A DNA stretch of 23,415 nucleotides from a bacterium (lineage in GTDB: Bacteria; Armatimonadota; Zipacnadia; Zipacnadales; Zipacnadaceae). The notes beneath the pieces are model-generated. The model had not been told where the DNA came from. It saw nothing but the letters and a program-made list of their open reading frames with translations, and searched no databases. Each line of letters opens with the position of its first letter. The first letter of the stretch is position 1. Where the stretch lies: NCBI GenBank assembly GCA_030603495.1, contig JAUVXR010000037.1, positions 1-23,415 of the forward strand, given 5' to 3'. Position numbers and translations under genes: made by a program. Positions 21,013-23,415 of the stretch are shown here, one piece after another.

Positions 21013-22818
21013 TCACATCAATTCAGGTGCGAACATGACTTTGAGCACCTCCTGGGCGGAGGTGATGCCCTGATGGACTTTGGTCAGCGCGTCGTAACGC
21101 AGCGTCTTCATCCCGCTCTTGACCGCAACTTGGCGAAGTTCGGCAGCGTTCGCGCCCCGCGTCAGCGCCGTGCGCAGCTCGTTGTTCATCTTCATCAGCT
21201 CGTAGGCCGCCACCCGCCCGGAGTAGCCGGTATTGCGGCAGTACCGGCAGCCGCGGCCGATGTGGAAGCGGATCTTCTCAGCCTGTTCTCTGCTGAGATT
21301 GAGCCGCTCCAGCTCATTATCACTGGGCTGGTACTGCTCCCGACAGCGAGGGCAGATGCGCCGCACTAGCCGCTGGGAGAGCACACCCAGAATTGACGAG
21401 GCGATAAGATAGGGCGCCATGCCGATATCCACCAGACGGGTGGTCGCGCTGGGCGCGTCGTTGGTGTGCAGGGTACTCAGGACCAGGTGGCCGGTCAGTG
21501 ATGCCCGGAAGGCCATCTGGGCGGTCTCCAGGTCACGGACCTCACCGACCAGAATCACATCGGGGTCCTGGCGCAGGATATGACGCAGGAACTCAGCAAA
21601 GTCCAGGTCAATTGCAGGGTGCACCTGGGTCTGATTGATCCCCTCCACCTCATACTCGATGGGGTCCTCGACGGTGCAGATATTGATGCGGTCCTCGTTG
21701 ATGGTATGCAGCGCTGCGTAGAGAGTCGTGCTCTTGCCGCTGCCGGTCGGGCCGGTGACCAGGAGCATTCCCTGGGGACGAGTGACCAGATCCTCGAATT
21801 CCTTCTGCATCTGGGGCAAGAAGCCCAGCTCACTCAGCGCGACAAAGACCTGGCTCTTGTCCAGCAGGCGCAGAACTGCCTTCTCGCCCCAGTAGGTAGG
21901 CAGCGTGGAGACGCGCAGGTCAATGGCCCGGTCATCAATGACTGTGGCGAAGCGCCCCCCCTGGGGGAACCGGCTCTCGGCGATGTTTTCGTCGGCCAGC
22001 ACCTTGATGCGCGAGAGCACCGCCGCCTGCATATTCTTAGGCAGCCGCGTGACTGTGGTCAGTTGCCCGTCAACGCGGTAGCGGACCTGGAGCGAGTCGG
22101 CGCGCGGCTCGACGTGGATGTCGGAGGCGCGCATCCGCGCCGCATCCTGGATAATCGTCTCCACGACCCGCACTACCGGCGCATCGTCGAGCATACGCAC
22201 CAGATCAGTATCAAGGCCGCTGACTGCTTCCGAATGGGTTACCGTAGCGGAGAGGTCTTTGGCCTGCTGGCTGACTTCGATGCTCTGGCGAGCCAGGAGC
22301 GTGTAGTGCTCGGCAAGGGCTGCCTTAATCTCCTCGGCATCAACCTCGACCGGCTCGACCTTGCGGCCGGTCCGCGAGCGGATGGCATCAATAGCCAACA
22401 CGTTCGTCTCGTCAGCCATTGCTACCAGAATCCGCTCCTGGCTGATCTGCAGCGGCAAAATCGTGTACTCCTCGGCTATCGCCCGCGGGATACTGCGGAT
22501 CGCTTCGGGTTCGATGTCGTACGCCGCCAGTGAAGTCTTGTCCGGTCGGCGCATCGCGGCAGCCGGCGCAGATTCGCCTTCGCTTGGCTCCAGCTCGGGC
22601 ACCGCCTCCTCGGGCGCAGGCTCAGCAGCGGTCTCAGCGGCCTGCTCGACACAAGCGGCGATGTCTCCCGCCGAGACATGGCCCAGCTCCAGCAGAACGT
22701 TGACCAAGCCTGTCCCCCTCTCCTTGGCTTGGGCGCGGGCCTCCTCGAGCTGATCGGCACTGGTTAAGCCCGATTGTAAGAGACTTTGTGCGATAGCTTC
22801 GTCACTGGCCTCACCCAT
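21013..22818 (-). CDS. Type IV pilus / type II secretion assembly ATPase (PilB/GspE/MshE-like)
   Basis: This cytoplasmic hexameric ATPase powers pilus or pseudopilus polymerisation. Of 601 residues, about 1-65 and 95-180 are MshEN-like N-terminal domains, the type that binds c-di-GMP in some homologues, joined by a Glu/Ala/Pro linker. The ATPase core has Walker A GPTGSGKST (356-364), the Asp box with ICTVEDPIEYEVEGINQTQVH, Walker B DVILVGEVRD (420-429) and the His box STLHTND (448-454). The tetracysteine zinc motif is CPRC (489-492) with CRYC (524-527), as in PilB/GspE. ATG 22818 is chosen because GGAGGAG at 22831-22825 precedes it. No pilC, pilT or pilin gene is adjacent. Confidence 0.93.
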   Translation of the reverse strand: MGEASDEAIAQSLLQSGLTSADQLEEARAQAKERGTGLVNVLLELGHVSAGDIAACVEQAAETAAEPAPEEAVPELEPSEGESAPAAAMRRPDKTSLAAYDIEPEAIRSIPRAIAEEYTILPLQISQERILVAMADETNVLAIDAIRSRTGRKVEPVEVDAEEIKAALAEHYTLLARQSIEVSQQAKDLSATVTHSEAVSGLDTDLVRMLDDAPVVRVVETIIQDAARMRASDIHVEPRADSLQVRYRVDGQLTTVTRLPKNMQAAVLSRIKVLADENIAESRFPQGGRFATVIDDRAIDLRVSTLPTYWGEKAVLRLLDKSQVFVALSELGFLPQMQKEFEDLVTRPQGMLLVTGPTGSGKSTTLYAALHTINEDRINICTVEDPIEYEVEGINQTQVHPAIDLDFAEFLRHILRQDPDVILVGEVRDLETAQMAFRASLTGHLVLSTLHTNDAPSATTRLVDIGMAPYLIASSILGVLSQRLVRRICPRCREQYQPSDNELERLNLSREQAEKIRFHIGRGCRYCRNTGYSGRVAAYELMKMNNELRTALTRGANAAELRQVAVKSGMKTLRYDALTKVHQGITSAQEVLKVMFAPELM

Positions 22819-23065
22819 TATCATCTCCTCCATACACTGCAACTTCCCTTGACATCATCCAAACTACTGTCCGGTACATTCGCTTACCAGCAGGGCAATT
22901 CCTCCCAGGCTGCGGCTATCCTTCTAGCTTCACGAAAGCATCAGCATCTGGTATGAGACCTACGCAGGGGCAACCGGCAGACCTCTTCGAGTATGGCAAG
23001 TACTGTGCCAGCGAGAATGTGCCCAAAGAAGTTTCCATTCCCCACGACTGCTACCGAATTCCTAA

Positions 23066-23140
23066 GGGAATACTGATATTGCTGCCCAGACGGAACTGCT
23101 CATGTTCGTGACGCCGCGCATTCTGCGGGAGATTTCATGA
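23066..23140 (+). pseudogene. Probable secretin (PilQ/GspD-type) C-terminal remnant
   Basis: Between an in-frame TAA (23063-23065) and a TGA (23138-23140) the frame reads 24 residues ending TELLMFVTPRILREIS. This closely resembles the end of secretin outer-membrane channel proteins (T-E-L-L-x-F-x-T-P-R-I-hydrophobic). Upstream, no single frame continues the secretin domain. A 52-codon frame at 22953-23111 in another phase has no recognisable match. The position beside a PilB/GspE-type ATPase fits a former secretion or pilus locus. It is short, so chance cannot be excluded. Confidence 0.45.
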
Positions 23141-23206
23141 CAATAGGCTTGGCGATAGTAGAAGACAGACTCTTTCACTAATCAGGAAAATAATTTGGAA
23201 TAACTC

Positions 23207-23235
23207 TTGACAAATAGTGACAAATATATTAACGT
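23207..23235 (+). promoter_or_regulatory. Possible promoter with tandem TGACAAATA repeat
   Basis: TTGACA (23207-23212) is a perfect -35, but the hexamer 17 bases on (TAACGT, 23230-23235) is a poor -10. The motif TGACAAATA occurs at 23208-23216 and again at 23218-23226, a 10-base period or one helical turn. It could be a paired protein-binding site. Any gene it serves lies beyond the right edge. Confidence 0.35.
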
Positions 23236-23321
23236 ACTCGCGATCTTAGGTAACACCAGAACAACGGGGAACAAATCAAAGCGCCTTGATCGAGTTCTTC
23301 CTCCCCTTTTGCTTGGGATAA

Positions 23322-23353
23322 GAGGTGGTAGGGTATCACAATCCTACCACCTC
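23322..23353. repeat. 11-bp perfect hairpin in gene-free right end
   Basis: GAGGTGGTAGG (23322-23332) pairs with CCTACCACCTC (23343-23353) around a 10-base loop. No T-run follows on the + strand. On the - strand TTATCC follows weakly. It may be a leader structure for a gene outside the window. Apart from this, the secretin remnant and the putative promoter, I see nothing in 22843-23415. Confidence 0.5.
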
Positions 23354-23415
23354 CCGTACTTCCTGATTCAGTTCCTACTACGCTACGCCGCGTCTGTGAG
23401 AGAGCTAAAGACCCA

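Noticed and set aside
21580-22533. 317-codon + strand frame over the PilB/GspE ATPase
   Set aside because: Antisense shadow; the ATPase motifs on the - strand are all intact.

Overview
The window is bacterial chromosomal DNA, GC-rich and densely coding. Initiation is flexible: ATG, GTG and TTG starts are mostly preceded by AGGAG-type ribosome binding sites. I see no phage, transposase or CRISPR array. Several genes encode lipobox or signal-peptide proteins, one encodes a PilB/GspE-type ATPase, and a short piece resembles a secretin C-terminus, so a two-membrane (diderm) cell is likely. The DUF6807 (PmoA-like) protein, the DUF4382 lipoprotein and the intergenic palindromes recall poorly cultured environmental lineages (for example Armatimonadota or Planctomycetota-like groups). 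The phylum cannot be fixed from the window alone.

Left part (1-5332, + strand): an ancestral translation and transcription cluster, tuf(3' end)-rpmG-tRNA-Trp-secE-nusG-rplK-rplA, then a strong extended -10 promoter, an L10-type leader with an attenuator hairpin, and rplJ-rplL. The usual next genes, rpoB and rpoC, are absent. Instead there is a repeat-helical (TPR-like) protein of unknown function, then a small acidic lipoprotein with its own promoter, then a strong terminator. Ribosomal protein L10 carries a long acidic tail built from a 48-bp tandem repeat.

Middle part (5385-15068, all - strand): proA-proB (proline synthesis) behind a small zinc-ribbon membrane protein; alr-thrB (D-alanine and threonine) from a near-consensus promoter; a compact three-gene cassette built around an ECF-type sigma factor; and mnmA followed by a gamma-glutamyltransferase-like gene. 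A cysteine desulfurase (15272-16447, +) is divergent from mnmA. It could supply the sulfur that MnmA puts into tRNA.

Right part (16664-23415): a DUF6807 protein (+); then on the - strand a DUF4382 lipoprotein, a GT-C glycosyltransferase with a PAP2 phosphatase coupled to it, palindrome-rich intergenic DNA, and a solitary PilB/GspE ATPase. The last 570 bases hold no intact gene, but contain a probable decayed secretin C-terminus and a possible promoter for a gene beyond the window.

The best candidates for something undescribed are the sigma-factor cassette with its two unknown, translationally coupled partners (10859-12080), and the remodelled ribosomal-stalk locus (acidic-tailed L10, unknown gene in the rpoB position). 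Neither can be assigned a function from sequence alone.
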